Shown piece by piece: positions 1 to 8,431 of a stretch of DNA of 64,000 bases (positions within the stretch are counted from its first letter, which is position 1; each line of letters starts with the position of its first letter). The notes beneath the pieces were generated by a model, which saw nothing but the letters and a program-made list of their open reading frames with translations, made no database searches and was not told the DNA's origin. The position numbers were made by a program, and so were the translations under genes. The stretch comes from Seohaeicola saemankumensis. Its GTDB lineage: Bacteria > Pseudomonadota > Alphaproteobacteria > Rhodobacterales > Rhodobacteraceae. The stretch covers positions 62,001 through 126,000 of the forward strand of contig NZ_JAIUZI010000008.1 of the NCBI RefSeq assembly GCF_020171285.1. The letters are read 5' to 3'.

Positions 1-189
1 GTCCAGATCTTCGAACTCGATCACCACGGCAATGCCGCTGTCCGCACCTTCCTTGATCTCGGGCGTTGGGTTCGTCACCAGCACCCTGCCGCCGAACTTC
101 TTGATCGCCGGACCGGCAAGGGACCGGAATTCCAGCATCTTTTCCATGTCATGGGCGCGAATATGGGCGATCAGGTAACCCTTTGGCAT
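1..189 (-). CDS. DUF1330-family protein (C-terminus beyond left edge)
   Basis: The frame reads leftward from ATG at 189 and runs off the window, leaving the first 63 residues of a family usually near 95 residues long. It starts MPKGYLIAHI and contains AGPAIKKFGGRVLVTN, which fits the DUF1330 ferredoxin-like fold; members often carry the same YLIA start. An AGGAGA ribosome site lies about 6 bases before the ATG. The function of the family is poorly defined. The call rests on motif resemblance only. Confidence 0.75.
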   Translation of the reverse strand, partial: MPKGYLIAHIRAHDMEKMLEFRSLAGPAIKKFGGRVLVTNPTPEIKEGADSGIAVVIEFEDLD

Positions 190-235
190 ATGTCTTTCTC
201 CTGCAAATGATCCAGACATAGCACATTTCGCGGAC

Positions 236-685
236 CTACAGGCGCTTTGACATCAAGAGATACTTGCCGCGCCCCTGAAACCCGGCGCGAGCATAGAGCC
301 GCTGGGCGACCTCGTTGCTGCGCTCCACCTCCAGGTGGATCGCCTGCACGCCGGCACCGGCCAGCGCGCGGGGCAGGGCGATCAGCACATCCGTGGCAAT
401 GCCCCGCCCCCGCACCGCCGGCCGCACATAGATCTCGTCGATAAAGGCGTCGAGCCCACCCAGTTCCACCGACCAGCCAAAGGTCACCACGATGTAGCCG
501 ATCGGCGCCCGGACCGGCCCGATCAGGTAAACCGCACCATGCGGAATGCCCTCAAGCAGCGGCGCCAGCGCTCCGGCGCGCGCCTCGTCGCTCCCTTCCA
601 GACCCTGTTCGGCGTGAAAGGCGGCGACCAGCGACAACAACCGGTCCAGATCCTCGGGTTTGGCAAGATGCAGCGCCGTACTCAT
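236..685 (-). CDS. GNAT-family N-acetyltransferase
   Basis: A 149-residue protein with a GCN5-type fold. The acetyl-CoA pyrophosphate loop is RGRGIA at residues 92-97, preceded by a beta strand IDEIYVRP at 82-89. The C-terminal half has the typical EVERSNEVAQRLYARAGF block at 119-136. The start codon overlaps the stop of the upstream nucleoside hydrolase by 4 bases (682-685), so the two are probably co-translated. The substrate cannot be read from the sequence. Confidence 0.88.
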   Translation of the reverse strand: MSTALHLAKPEDLDRLLSLVAAFHAEQGLEGSDEARAGALAPLLEGIPHGAVYLIGPVRAPIGYIVVTFGWSVELGGLDAFIDEIYVRPAVRGRGIATDVLIALPRALAGAGVQAIHLEVERSNEVAQRLYARAGFQGRGKYLLMSKRL

Positions 686-1620
686 AGCCGCGCCAATCGT
701 TCGGTGAGCAGGGCAAAGAAGCCGTCAGCATCGACATCGCCCATGAACATCGCGTTCGGCGCCCGGTCGGTGACCCGCCACCAGTCGGCCACGGTCATGC
801 CCAAAGTCAGTTCCGAGCGGGTCTCGATCTCCACGTTGATGTGGCGGCCCGAAAACAATTCGGGCCGGATCAGATAGGCGGTGACGCAAGGGTCATGCAG
901 CGGCGCGCCTTCGGAGCCGTATTTCTCCTTGTCGAACCGTTCAAAGAAATCGGTCATCTCGGCCACCGCCACGCCGACACGGTTGCCCAAGGCGCGAAAG
1001 GCGTCGTTGCGCGCCCGCGTGACCAGCGCCTTATGGGTGACATCCAGCGGCATCACCGTGATATCGACCCCGGATTTGAACACGATATCAGCAGCCTGCG
1101 GGTCGACGTAAATGTTGAATTCAGCCGCCGGGGTGATGTTGCCCACCTCGAAATAGGCGCCCCCCATCAAGACGATCCCGGCCACCCGGTCCATGATGTC
1201 GGGGGCCTTTTCAAAGGCCATGGCGATATTGGTCAGTGGTCCCAGCGGGCACAGGGTGACGGCGCCCGCATCCTCGCGGCGCAGTGTTTCAATGATGAAA
1301 TCCACCGCGTGACCGTCCTGCAACGGCATCACCGGGTCGGGCAGCACCGGCCCGTTCAACCCGGTCTTGCCATGCACATGTTCGGCAGTCACCAGCTTGC
1401 GCCCCAGCGGTCTGTCGCAGCCGGCATAGACCGGCACGTCCGGCCGCCCGGCCAGCTCGCAGACAATCCGCGCGTTCTTGGCCGTCAAGGCCAAAGGCAC
1501 ATTGCCTGCTACAGCAGTGATCCCCAACACCTTGATTTCCTCAGGGCTCGCCAGAGCCAGCAGAATCGCGACCGCGTCGTCCTGTCCGGGATCGGTATCA
1601 ATAATGATTTTGCGTGCCAT
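682..1620 (-). CDS. Inosine-uridine preferring nucleoside hydrolase
   Basis: A 312-residue nucleoside N-ribohydrolase that should split ribonucleosides into base and ribose. The calcium-binding signature DTDPGQDD is at residues 8-15. A second family block, EFNIYVDPQAA, lies near residue 170, and the late HDP motif near residue 240 completes the metal site. The length matches RihA/RihB/IunH proteins. It overlaps the downstream acetyltransferase by 4 bases. A copy of the dispersed hairpin repeat lies 70 bases before its start. Substrate preference among RihA, RihB and RihC types is not decided. Confidence 0.93.
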   Translation of the reverse strand: MARKIIIDTDPGQDDAVAILLALASPEEIKVLGITAVAGNVPLALTAKNARIVCELAGRPDVPVYAGCDRPLGRKLVTAEHVHGKTGLNGPVLPDPVMPLQDGHAVDFIIETLRREDAGAVTLCPLGPLTNIAMAFEKAPDIMDRVAGIVLMGGAYFEVGNITPAAEFNIYVDPQAADIVFKSGVDITVMPLDVTHKALVTRARNDAFRALGNRVGVAVAEMTDFFERFDKEKYGSEGAPLHDPCVTAYLIRPELFSGRHINVEIETRSELTLGMTVADWWRVTDRAPNAMFMGDVDADGFFALLTERLARL

Positions 1621-1689
1621 GCCTTAGCCCTCGTCGCCACCGGCGGACCCTTACAAGCCGGGGCAGGAATGTCCACCCGCAGGTGTAGT

Positions 1690-1748
1690 CTTCATCTCTT
1701 CAAAAATACTCCGGGGGGAGGCCGAAGGCCGGGGGGCAGAGCCCCCCT
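1690..1748 (-). repeat. Dispersed hairpin-tail repeat, copy 1
   Basis: On the minus strand the order is a GGGGGGC/GCCCCCC hairpin, then a GGCCttcGGCC hairpin, then the conserved tail GGAGTATTTTTG-AAGAGATGAAG ending at 1690. The tail points at the start of the nucleoside hydrolase gene. It forms an inverted pair with copy 2. Confidence 0.85.
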
Positions 1749-1794
1749 CAATCAATTATCACGAGCGGAGCTGCCTCGCGCCTGCGGCCGGCAG

Positions 1795-1845
1795 GCGAGG
1801 GGCCAGCCCCTCGCGCTCCCCGGAGTATTTGCAAAGAGATGAAAG
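1795..1845 (+). repeat. Dispersed hairpin-tail repeat, copy 2
   Basis: A GCGAGGGGC/GCCCCTCGC hairpin is followed by CTCCCC and the tail GGAGTATTTG then CAAAGAGATGAAAG, ending 21 bases from the mazG stop codon. The hairpin subtype is the same as in copy 3. Confidence 0.85.
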
Positions 1846-1866
1846 TAGGGCGGGGATGAAGTCCTG

Positions 1867-2685
1867 TCACGCTCGGCGTTCCTCGGCCTTTATCGCATTC
1901 CACAGGGCATCCATTTCGGCTAGGTCGCTGTCAATTGCGGATTTTCCCTGTTCGGCAAGTTTCGCCTCGACGGCTTCGAAGCGGCGGATGAACTTGGCGT
2001 TGGTGCGCCTCAGCGCCGCTTCCGGTTCTACGTCCAGATGCCTCCCGAGGTTTGCGATCACGAACAGCAGGTCGCCGAATTCCGCCTCGATGTCGTCCGC
2101 GGACATTTTATCGCGGGCCTCGACCAGTTCTTCGGCCTCTTCGGCGATCTTGGCCAGCACGTCGCGGGTGTCGGCCCAGTCGAAACCGACCCGTGCCGCG
2201 CGTTTTTGCAGTTTGTACGCGCGCAGCAGCGCCGGCAGGTTGGCCGCGACTCCGTCCAATGCGCCCTGCTGGGCCTTCTGGCTGCGTTCGGCGGCCTTGA
2301 TCGCCTCCCAGTCGCGGGTCTGCTGATCGGCGGATTTGTCCCGCGATTCGTCTCCGAAGACATGCGGGTGGCGCGCAACCATCTTGTCCGACATGCCCCG
2401 CACCACGTCCTGAAAGGTGAAATGCCCGGCTTCCGCGGCCATTTGCGCATGAAACACAGATTGAAACAGCAGATCGCCCAGTTCGCCTTTCAGCTCGTCC
2501 CAGGCCTGGCGTTCGATGGCGTCGGCCACCTCATAGGCTTCCTCGATGGTGTAGGGCGCGATGGTGGCGAAATCCTGCTCGATGTCCCAGGGGCAGCCGG
2601 TGTCGGGATCGCGCAGGCGGCGCATGATTTCCAGCAACCGTTCGATTCCGGTGTCGGGGTCGTTGATCAGGGGGGTATCGGCCAT
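1867..2685 (-). CDS. mazG: Nucleoside triphosphate pyrophosphohydrolase MazG
   Basis: A 272-residue protein with two tandem MazG all-alpha domains. It hydrolyses NTPs and dNTPs to NMP and pyrophosphate. The N-terminal domain carries CPWD, YTIEEAYEVADAI and ELGDLLFQSVFHAQMAAE. The C-terminal domain carries KIAEEAEELVEA and EFGDLLFVIANLGRHL. These acidic EExxE and ExxD helices bind magnesium. I chose ATG at 2685, which has GAGGTG about 7 bases upstream, over the longer frame to 2769, whose extra residues overlap the divergent gene. It is divergent from the M20 amidohydrolase. Confidence 0.93.
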   Translation of the reverse strand: MADTPLINDPDTGIERLLEIMRRLRDPDTGCPWDIEQDFATIAPYTIEEAYEVADAIERQAWDELKGELGDLLFQSVFHAQMAAEAGHFTFQDVVRGMSDKMVARHPHVFGDESRDKSADQQTRDWEAIKAAERSQKAQQGALDGVAANLPALLRAYKLQKRAARVGFDWADTRDVLAKIAEEAEELVEARDKMSADDIEAEFGDLLFVIANLGRHLDVEPEAALRRTNAKFIRRFEAVEAKLAEQGKSAIDSDLAEMDALWNAIKAEERRA

Positions 2686-2749
2686 TGCAGCACCTCGCGT
2701 CCTCGTGTCAGATGCATCAATTCCCGACGCGGGCAAAGGAGTCCACCCC

Positions 2750-3937
2750 ATGCCGATCATCAACCGCATCGCCGACTATGCCGAGGACATGACCAGCTGG
2801 CGGCGGCACCTGCACACAATCCCCGAGTTGGGACTGGACTGTCCGCAGACGGCGGCCTTTGTCGCCGAGCGTCTGCGTGAGTTCGGCGTCGATGAGGTGC
2901 ACGAAAGCATCGCGCGGACCGGGCTTGTGGCGATCATCAACGGTCAGGGCGAGGGCCCTACCATCGGGCTGCGTGCCGATATGGACGCGCTGCCGATGCA
3001 GGAGACCACCGGGCTGGACTATGCCTCGGGCCATCATGGGCGGATGCACGCCTGCGGCCACGACGGCCATACCACCATGTTGCTCGGCGCGGCGCGCTAC
3101 CTGGCCGAGACCCGCCGTTTTGCCGGCCGCGTGGCGCTGATCTTTCAGCCAGCCGAGGAGATCATTGGCGGCGCTCGGGTGATGGTGGAGGAAGGCATCA
3201 TGGAGCGCTTCGGGATTTCGGAGGTCTATGCGCTGCACAATGCGCCGGGGTTTGACGAGGGCGCGTTTTACACCAACCCCGGTCCGATCATGGCCGCAGT
3301 CGACACCTTTCACATCCATATTAAGGGGCTGGGCGGCCACGGGGCGATGCCGCATGACACCCGCGATCCGGTGATGGCGGCCTGCGGCATGGCGCAGGCG
3401 ATTCAGACCATCGTTAGCCGCAACCACTATGCGCTTGACGATCTGGTGGTTTCGGTCACCCAGATCCACACCGGATCGGCCGACAACGTGATCCCCGACA
3501 CCGCCTATATCAACGGCACCGTGCGCACCTTTGACAAGGGTGTACAGGCGATGGTGATCCGCCGGATGCAGGCCATCGTCGATGGCCATGCGGCCAGCTT
3601 CGATGTCGAGGCCGAATTGAATTACGAGGTCGGCTACCCGGCCACCGTGAACGACCCGGACAAAACCGCCTTCGCCGCCGGGGTCGCCCGCGAGGTGGCG
3701 GGTGACGGCCGGGTGTTGGCCGAGGCCGGACGAGAGATGGGGGCCGAGGATTTCTCCTACATGCTGGAGGCGCGGCCGGGGGCCTACCTGTTCCTCGGAC
3801 AGGGCGACAGCGCGGGGTTGCATCACCCGGACTATGATTTCAATGACGAGGTGGCGCCGGTCGGCGCGTCGTTCTTCGCCCGGCTGGTGGAGAAGGCGCA
3901 ACCGTTGCACGAGGTATCGGGGATGGAGCAGGCATAA
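2750..3937 (+). CDS. M20-family amidohydrolase (hippurate/N-acyl amino acid hydrolase type)
   Basis: A 395-residue zinc-dependent amidohydrolase of the M20D (HipO/AmhX/IAA-amino acid hydrolase) group. Visible motifs are GLRADMDALP at residues 73-82, the metal motif HACGHDGH at 100-107, QPAEE at 133-137, and the late EMGAEDFSYM block with its metal-binding Glu. ATG at 2750 follows AAAGGAG by 8 bases. The stop overlaps the start of the agmatinase gene by one base (TAATG), so the two are translationally coupled. It may release amino acids or guanidino acids from N-acyl forms for the downstream ureohydrolases; that link is inference from position. Confidence 0.9.
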   Translation: MPIINRIADYAEDMTSWRRHLHTIPELGLDCPQTAAFVAERLREFGVDEVHESIARTGLVAIINGQGEGPTIGLRADMDALPMQETTGLDYASGHHGRMHACGHDGHTTMLLGAARYLAETRRFAGRVALIFQPAEEIIGGARVMVEEGIMERFGISEVYALHNAPGFDEGAFYTNPGPIMAAVDTFHIHIKGLGGHGAMPHDTRDPVMAACGMAQAIQTIVSRNHYALDDLVVSVTQIHTGSADNVIPDTAYINGTVRTFDKGVQAMVIRRMQAIVDGHAASFDVEAELNYEVGYPATVNDPDKTAFAAGVAREVAGDGRVLAEAGREMGAEDFSYMLEARPGAYLFLGQGDSAGLHHPDYDFNDEVAPVGASFFARLVEKAQPLHEVSGMEQA

Positions 3938-4908
3938 TGGCACTCGAAGACGCAAAAACCCAGGTCGACCAGGCCTTTACCCGAACCGATCTGAAGGGAC
4001 CCAGTTTCGAGAACACCTTTGGCGGCGCGACATCCTTCTTGCGGCGGCGCTATACCAAGGACCTGACCGGCGTCGATATCGCCGTCACCGGCATCCCCTT
4101 TGACCAGGCGGTGACCAACCGCCCCGGCACCCGGCTGGGGCCGCGCGCCATCCGCGAGGCCAGCGCGCTGCAAAGCCCCGATGCGCCCTATGGCTGGCCC
4201 TATGACGCGCTCAGCGATCTGCCCATCGTCGATTACGGCGACCTGGCCTTTGATTATGCCGATATCCCGGCGTTTCCCGGCCGGGTGACCGATCACATCC
4301 GGGGTATCCTGCAATCCGGCGCCGCCTCGGTCACGCTGGGCGGTGACCACTACATCAGCTTTCCGATCCTCAAGGCCTATGCCGAGAAATACGGGCCGAT
4401 CTCGCTGATCCAGTTCGATGCGCATACCGACACCTGGGCCGATGACGACATGGCCCGTGTCGATCATGGCACCATGTTCTACAAGGCGGTAAAATCGGGC
4501 ATCGTCGATCCGGCAACCTCGGTCCAGGTGGGCATCCGCACCACCAACACCGATACGCTGGGCGTCAATATCATCGACGCGCCCACCGTGCACCAGATCG
4601 GCCCGGATGCGGTGGCCAGCCGGATCAAGGAAATCACCGGCGACCGACCGGCCTATCTGAGTTTTGACATCGACGGGCTGGATCCGGCCTATGCGCCGGG
4701 CACCGGCACCCCGGTCTGGGGCGGGCTGACCAGCGCCCAGGCGGCGCGCATCCTGCGCCAGATCGCCGGCGTCAACCTGAAAGGCGGTGACGTGGTCGAG
4801 GTCTCTCCGCCCTTCGACACCACCGGCGCTACTGCCATCGCCGGCGCCCATGTGGCCGTGGAACTTATCTGCCTGGTGGGGTGGACCCTGCTGGGCAAGG
4901 ACAGATGA
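3937..4908 (+). CDS. speB: Agmatinase (ureohydrolase family)
   Basis: A 323-residue manganese ureohydrolase expected to split agmatine into putrescine and urea. The binuclear metal ligands are in GGDH (135-138), DAHTDTW (161-167) and SFDIDGLDP (242-250). DHGTMFY near residue 176 and VGIRTTN near 198 match E. coli-type SpeB closely, which favours agmatine over other guanidino substrates. The gene overlaps the M20 hydrolase stop (TAATG) and its own stop overlaps the next start (ATGA), so the three form a tight operon. A second ureohydrolase lies 0.6 kb downstream. Confidence 0.9.
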   Translation: MALEDAKTQVDQAFTRTDLKGPSFENTFGGATSFLRRRYTKDLTGVDIAVTGIPFDQAVTNRPGTRLGPRAIREASALQSPDAPYGWPYDALSDLPIVDYGDLAFDYADIPAFPGRVTDHIRGILQSGAASVTLGGDHYISFPILKAYAEKYGPISLIQFDAHTDTWADDDMARVDHGTMFYKAVKSGIVDPATSVQVGIRTTNTDTLGVNIIDAPTVHQIGPDAVASRIKEITGDRPAYLSFDIDGLDPAYAPGTGTPVWGGLTSAQAARILRQIAGVNLKGGDVVEVSPPFDTTGATAIAGAHVAVELICLVGWTLLGKDR

Positions 4909-5456
4909 AGACACGGTCTCTGGCACTCGTGATTTGCGGTGGTGTGGCGGTCGGGGTGCTAAGTCACTGGCTTCTGGATCGCAGCGTTGGGCGGGTCGAG
5001 TCCGCTCTGGCCCTGTTTCAGCGTCATTGCGTGCCTTTCGCCGGGGGCGGCATCGTGGCGCCGTCATCCTCTTTGGAACGTTACGACCTGACTGGTGGTC
5101 TGATGTTTTTCGACCCCGACAGCCGTTTCGTGCTCAGCCTGTCGGCGACCCATTGCGCGGTTTCTGACATTGTCGATCCCATCGATCCGCGGGACTGGCC
5201 GGCCCTGAAACAAGGTGTGCACGAGATGATCGAGCGCGAGCTGCCGGTTCTGACGTTTCAGGGCACCAAGGGGTCGAGACCGCAAAGAGACCGCGCGCTT
5301 TGGCGCGAAGAGCCCCTGATGGAGGCTTCACTCTGGGGAGTGAGCCTGACTTATGACACGTCGCACCCCAAAGCGGGGCTTGTGGAGATGCGGATGTTCG
5401 TGTCGGATGCCGCTCCACGCCGGGAAGCGGTCGACCGGTTGGCCGGAGTTCCCTAG
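4905..5456 (+). CDS. Hypothetical protein with N-terminal membrane anchor
   Basis: An 183-residue protein that I do not recognise. ATG at 4905 overlaps the agmatinase stop in an ATGA junction, which argues that it is a real operon member. The first 20 residues (LALVICGGVAVGVLSHWLL) form a single hydrophobic segment, signal peptide or anchor. The rest is mixed alpha/beta with two Cys residues and no motif I know. It sits between two ureohydrolase genes, so an accessory role in the same pathway is possible but not supported by any motif. Confidence 0.7.
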   Translation: MKTRSLALVICGGVAVGVLSHWLLDRSVGRVESALALFQRHCVPFAGGGIVAPSSSLERYDLTGGLMFFDPDSRFVLSLSATHCAVSDIVDPIDPRDWPALKQGVHEMIERELPVLTFQGTKGSRPQRDRALWREEPLMEASLWGVSLTYDTSHPKAGLVEMRMFVSDAAPRREAVDRLAGVP

Positions 5457-5525
5457 TATCAGAGTACATGTCGATAGACCGGGCTGCTTGCGACCAATGC
5501 AAGCGCGCCGCTACGGCCAAGACAG

Positions 5526-6485
5526 ATGGACCAGCCCATGAGCGATCTCAACCAACCGATCAGCGGCAACGACCTGGCGCGGTTTTCCGGGCCCAATACC
5601 TTCATGCGGCTGCCGCAGGCGGGCAGCCTGGCGGACCTGGACGTGGCGGTACTGGGCATCCCGATGGATATCGGCACCTCGTGGCGCTCGGGCACGCGCT
5701 TTGGGCCAAAGCAGATCCGCGCCGAGAGCGCGATGATCCGGCCTTACAACATGGCGACCGGGGCGGCGCCCTTTGACAGCCTGCAGGTGGCCGATATCGG
5801 CGATCTGGCCATCAACACGTTTTCGCTGACCGACAGCCTGCGCATCATCGCCGAGAGCTACGACGGCATCCTTGCGCAGGGCGTGATCCCGGTGGCCATG
5901 GGCGGCGATCATTCGATCACCCTGCCAATCCTGCGCGCCATCGCGCGCAAACACGGGTCGGTGGCGCTGGTCCACGTTGACGCTCATGCCGATGTCAACG
6001 ACGAGATGTTCGGCGAGCGTGAAACCCACGGCACCGTGTTCCGCCGCGCCTGGGAAGAGGGGCTGATCCAGCCCGACAAAACCTACCAGATCGGTATTCG
6101 TGGCACCGGCTATGCCGCGGATGATTTCACCGAGGCGCAGGGCTGGGGCTTTCAGCAGTTCCCGGCGCATGAGCTGTGGCACCGAAGCCTGTCGGATCTG
6201 GGTGCGGAAATACGTCGCGATATTGGCACGCGACCGGTCTATGTGACCTATGATATCGATAGTCTGGACCCGGCCCATGCGCCGGGCACCGGCACGCCGG
6301 AAGTGGGAGGACTTTCGACGATGCAGGCGCTGGAACTGATCCGCGAATTGCGCGGTTTGGCGATTGTCGGCTGCGATCTTGTCGAGGTGTCACCCCCCTA
6401 TGATCCGACGGGCAACACGGCGCTGACCGGGGCAAACCTGCTCTATGAACTGCTCTGTGTGCTGCCGGGAGTAACATACAGATAG
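5526..6485 (+). CDS. Ureohydrolase paralogue, agmatinase or guanidinobutyrase-like
   Basis: A 319-residue second ureohydrolase. Metal motifs are GGDHS (126-130), DAHADVND (152-159) and TYDIDSLDP (241-249). Unlike the upstream SpeB-like protein, the loop after the second motif is EMFGERETHGTVFRRA, a form I associate with guanidinobutyrase and guanidinopropionase (GbuA/GpuA) rather than strict agmatinase. The substrate is therefore uncertain. No strong ribosome site is seen before ATG at 5526; ATG at 5538 (MSDLNQ) with TGGA seven bases upstream is an equally good start. Confidence 0.88.
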   Translation: MDQPMSDLNQPISGNDLARFSGPNTFMRLPQAGSLADLDVAVLGIPMDIGTSWRSGTRFGPKQIRAESAMIRPYNMATGAAPFDSLQVADIGDLAINTFSLTDSLRIIAESYDGILAQGVIPVAMGGDHSITLPILRAIARKHGSVALVHVDAHADVNDEMFGERETHGTVFRRAWEEGLIQPDKTYQIGIRGTGYAADDFTEAQGWGFQQFPAHELWHRSLSDLGAEIRRDIGTRPVYVTYDIDSLDPAHAPGTGTPEVGGLSTMQALELIRELRGLAIVGCDLVEVSPPYDPTGNTALTGANLLYELLCVLPGVTYR

Positions 6486-6537
6486 ACCACGGCCGGACCC
6501 CTGTCCGTGCCGCGGGCGGCAGGACAGGCAGGCCAGG

Positions 6538-6954
6538 ATGGGACGCGTGATGATGGTGCTTTGGGTGATCTTGGCGGGTCTGGTGGTGGCGATCGGCTAT
6601 GTCCGGCTGGCGCCCAGCGATCCGGTGAAATGGCACGTGTCGCCGGAGGCGAGCCAGGACCGGGATTTCGCGCGCGGGGTCACGCGGGTTCTGGAGACCG
6701 GGCCCGGCGGGCTCGCACGGTTCGATGCGATCGCGCGGACGACACCGCGCACAGTTGTCCTGGCAGGATCCGTCGATACCGGCATGGTGACCTATGTGAC
6801 GCGGTCGGTGGTCTGGGGGTTTCCCGACTATACCACGGCGCGGCAGGACGGCGATCAGCTCAGGATCTATGCGCGGTCACGTTTTGGGCGCAAGGATTTC
6901 GGCGTCAATCGCGCCCGTGTCGAGGGCTGGCTGGCGGCCTTGCAGGCGGGATGA
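6538..6954 (+). CDS. DUF1499-family protein
   Basis: A 138-residue protein with one N-terminal hydrophobic segment (VLWVILAGLVVAIGYV) and a C-terminal domain with DYTTARQ and RIYARSRFGRKDFGVNRARVEGWL, which is the DUF1499 signature. CAGG lies just before the ATG. It lies 52 bases after the second ureohydrolase, in the same direction. Its 3' end overlaps the convergent small secreted-protein gene by 78 bases. The function is unknown. Confidence 0.83.
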   Translation: MGRVMMVLWVILAGLVVAIGYVRLAPSDPVKWHVSPEASQDRDFARGVTRVLETGPGGLARFDAIARTTPRTVVLAGSVDTGMVTYVTRSVVWGFPDYTTARQDGDQLRIYARSRFGRKDFGVNRARVEGWLAALQAG

Positions 6955-7185
6955 CAGGCAGCCCTCCTGAACCTCGCGCCACATCGGCACGTTCAGCGAC
7001 ATCTGGCATTGCGCCATGAAGGCGCGGCCATCGACGAACAGGCAGATTGTTTCGCCCAGATCGACGCGCCCGCCGCTGCTGTCGGTGCAGTAGCAGTCGC
7101 GCACCTTGCCACCCGGTCCGATGACATCGGCCAGCGCGGGCGCGGCGGTCGCAAGCAATAACAGAGAGGCGATCAAGCGGGTCAT
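6877..7185 (-). CDS. Small secreted protein, Cys-containing
   Basis: A 102-residue protein with a clear signal peptide (RLIASLLLLATAAPALADV, likely cleavage after ALA). The mature part has Cys residues in DCYCTDSSG, ETICLF, AQCQM and EGCLSS, an even set that could form disulfides in the periplasm. I do not recognise a domain. The last 26 codons overlap the end of the convergent DUF1499 gene, so the true C-terminus could be a nearer frame only if the sequence has an error. It is probably conserved in relatives, but I cannot test that. Confidence 0.68.
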   Translation of the reverse strand: MTRLIASLLLLATAAPALADVIGPGGKVRDCYCTDSSGGRVDLGETICLFVDGRAFMAQCQMSLNVPMWREVQEGCLSSRLQGRQPALDTGAIDAEILAPKT

Positions 7186-7255
7186 TAGACGAGTCTACCG
7201 CAAAGCCCGCGTGCCGCCAATGGGGCGGATGGCAGCGCCCGGCGTGGGCGGCGGA

Positions 7256-7306
7256 GCGAGGGGCCGGCCCCTCGCGCTCCCCGGAGTATTTGAAAAGAGA
7301 TGAAAG
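7256..7306 (+). repeat. Dispersed hairpin-tail repeat, copy 3
   Basis: A perfect GCGAGGGGCC/GGCCCCTCGC palindrome is followed by GCTCCCC and the tail GGAGTATTTG then AAAAGAGATGAAAG. The tail ends exactly at the first candidate start codon of prfA (7307). Confidence 0.88.
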
Positions 7307-8431
7307 ATGCAGGAGCGCATCGCGGGACTTGACCACGGGGCCGCGATATCGGACACCGCCGCCATGGTTCCCGAAGAGCGCCTTGCGCAGATTACCCAGC
7401 GGTTTGAATACCTGGAGGCCGCGATGGCCGACGGAGCCAGCGGCGCGGACATCGCCCGGCTGGCCAAGGAATATGCCGATCTGAAACCGGTGGTCGAACA
7501 GATCGCGGCCTGGCGTGGCCTGGTGGCGGATCTCGCCGAGGCGCAGGTGATGCTGGACGACCCGGACATGCGCGAGCTGGCCGAAGAGGAGATCCCCGTG
7601 CTGAAGGCGCGGCTGCCCGAGGCCGAACATGCGCTGCAGCTGGCGCTGCTGCCCAAGGACGCGGCCGATGCCCGTCCGGCGATGCTGGAAATCCGTCCGG
7701 GAACGGGCGGGGACGAGGCGGCGCTGTTCGCGGGCGATCTGCTGCGCATGTACCAGCGTTATGCCGAGGCGCGCGGCTGGGGCTTTGACATCATCGAGCA
7801 GCAGGACACCGAGCTGGGCGGCATCAAGGAAGTGGTGGCGCATATTAGGGGCGACGGTGTCTTTGCCCGGATGAAGTACGAATCCGGTGTACACCGGGTG
7901 CAGCGGGTGCCGGCCACCGAAAGCGGCGGCCGCATCCATACATCCGCCGCCACGGTGGCGGTACTGCCCGAAGCCGAGGACGTGGATATCCAGATCGATG
8001 CGGGCGATATCCGCATCGACACCATGCGATCCTCGGGCGCGGGCGGCCAACATGTGAACACCACCGATTCGGCGGTTCGCATCACCCATTTGCCCAGCGG
8101 CATCGTGGTCACCAGTTCGGAAAAATCCCAGCACCGCAACCGCGAAATCGCGATGCAGGTGCTGAAGACGCGGCTTTACGATCTGGAACGTCAGCGGGTG
8201 GACAGTGAGCGCTCGGCCAATCGCGCCGCTCAGGTGGGCTCTGGGGATCGCTCGGAGCGCATCCGTACCTATAACTTTCCGCAGGGCCGGATGACCGATC
8301 ACCGGATCAACCTTACGCTCTACAAACTGGACCAGATCATGCAGGGCGACTTGGACGAGGTGATCGACGCGCTGATCGCGGATGGACAGGCGCGGATGCT
8401 GGCGGAGATGGGCCAGGGAGGGGGGCAGTGA
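7307..8431 (+). CDS. prfA: Peptide chain release factor 1
   Basis: RF1 recognises UAA and UAG and triggers peptide release on the ribosome. The 374-residue frame holds the PxT-type codon-recognition tripeptide PAT (202-204) and the catalytic GGQ (246-248) in [20 protein letters not shown]. The family usually begins near [10 protein letters not shown], which is residue 20 here (ATG at 7364), giving 355 residues. The stretch from 7307 has a weak GAGATGAAAG ribosome site that belongs to the adjacent repeat tail. The stop overlaps the GTG start of prmC, the enzyme that methylates this GGQ. Confidence 0.96.
   Translation: MQERIAGLDHGAAISDTAAMVPEERLAQITQRFEYLEAAMADGASGADIARLAKEYADLKPVVEQIAAWRGLVADLAEAQVMLDDPDMRELAEEEIPVLKARLPEAEHALQLALLPKDAADARPAMLEIRPGTGGDEAALFAGDLLRMYQRYAEARGWGFDIIEQQDTELGGIKEVVAHIRGDGVFARMKYESGVHRVQRVPATESGGRIHTSAATVAVLPEAEDVDIQIDAGDIRIDTMRSSGAGGQHVNTTDSAVRITHLPSGIVVTSSEKSQHRNREIAMQVLKTRLYDLERQRVDSERSANRAAQVGSGDRSERIRTYNFPQGRMTDHRINLTLYKLDQIMQGDLDEVIDALIADGQARMLAEMGQGGGQ

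Noticed and set aside
7195-7749. Short frames with FHLFxNTPG or SLFKYSGG words at several places
   Set aside because: They are translations of the dispersed hairpin-tail repeat in different frames, not a protein family.
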